Assembly: GCA_002104905.1 (NCBI GenBank)
Contig: MCFE01000861.1
Coordinates: 1-29,867, forward strand
DNA length: 29,867 bases
DNA from: Basidiobolus meristosporus CBS 931.73
Taxonomy: Eukaryota > Basidiobolomycota > Basidiobolomycetes > Basidiobolales > Basidiobolaceae
Direction of reading: 5' to 3'
Shown here: piece by piece, positions 29,698 through 29,867 of the stretch
Layout of the letters: each line of letters begins with the position of its first letter
Numbering within the stretch: position 1 is the first letter of the stretch
The notes under the pieces: model-generated
What the model was told of the DNA's origin: nothing
The model's database searches: none
Seen by the model: only the letters and a program-made list of their open reading frames with translations
Position numbers and translations under genes: made by a program

Positions 29698-29867
29698 CTA
29701 ACGAAAACTTACAAAACTAATGACAATGCTACTTCAGGGAAGGTCTTTTGAAGCAATACACAAATCTTTTAACTACCTACAGGACTTCACAGAGTCAAGG
29801 TTATACAACCGATAGACTCAACAACTAATAAAATAGCAGTAGTCTTATGAGAAACCCAGATGAATAT
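29698..29867. other. Window edge, possible intron and upstream exon
   Basis: If the minus-strand gene is real, this holds its preceding intron (donor-like GTAGGT near 29778 on the minus strand) and part of another exon. I cannot fix the boundaries. Confidence 0.25.

Noticed and set aside
1-29867. CRISPR array, prophage or bacterial operon
   Set aside because: There are no spaced identical repeats, no ribosome-binding-site pattern and no phage genes; the gene families are fungal.

Overview
The window looks like nuclear DNA of a filamentous or early-diverging fungus. Three protein families support this: a Fet4-type low-affinity iron permease, a Pho80/Pcl-type cyclin, and a C2H2 zinc-finger regulator. 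The rest is dominated by decayed Ty1/copia retrotransposons with 5-bp target duplications and by gene-poor, AT-leaning DNA. Where a core promoter is visible, a TATA element lies only about 40-60 bases before the ATG. I cannot place the organism more precisely from sequence alone.

Layout. (1) 1-2040: the 3' half of a plus-strand copia element (RT with intact YVDD, RNase H, polypurine tract, 3' LTR) and an older LTR remnant. (2) 2041-3537: unassigned DNA ending in the fet4 promoter. (3) 3538-5055: the iron permease. (4) 5056-7365: a long intergenic stretch with short tandem repeats and an orphan TATA/ATG pair. (5) 7366-8370: the zinc-finger gene. (6) 8371-11077: possible gene relics, including a decayed plus-strand frame (8956-9819) and a candidate two-exon small gene (9942-10257). 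(7) 11078-21121: a 10-kb nest of one copia family. It holds an inverted LTR hairpin, a plus-strand element with gag, protease, integrase and the start of RT, and a minus-strand element that abuts it. Two solo LTRs lie inside the minus element, followed by a run of LTRs separated by short pol tails, a solo LTR with an internal 61-bp duplication, and very old LTR remnants. (8) 21122-25509: low-density DNA with several unrecognised ORFs, the best being 23421-23918. (9) 25510-26139, minus strand: the Pcl-like cyclin. (10) 26140-29867: mostly empty, with a hexamer repeat and weak ORF or exon candidates, the last of them on the minus strand at the window edge.

The three recognisable genes do not form a pathway. 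They are separately promoted housekeeping or regulatory genes stranded between repeats. The richest biology is the copia family. Its LTR ends are TGTTGTAA...TTACAACA. It carries a primer-binding site complementary to the anticodon arm of initiator tRNA-Met, which implies half-tRNA priming as in Drosophila copia and yeast Ty5. It also shows repeated insertion into its own relatives. No copy in the window has an undamaged full-length gag-pol, so none seen here looks autonomous. I found no convincing undescribed multi-gene system. The observations most worth checking are the half-tRNA primer site, the shared single-base lesion in two RT copies, the recurrent junction at one pol site, and the LTR/pol-tail array.
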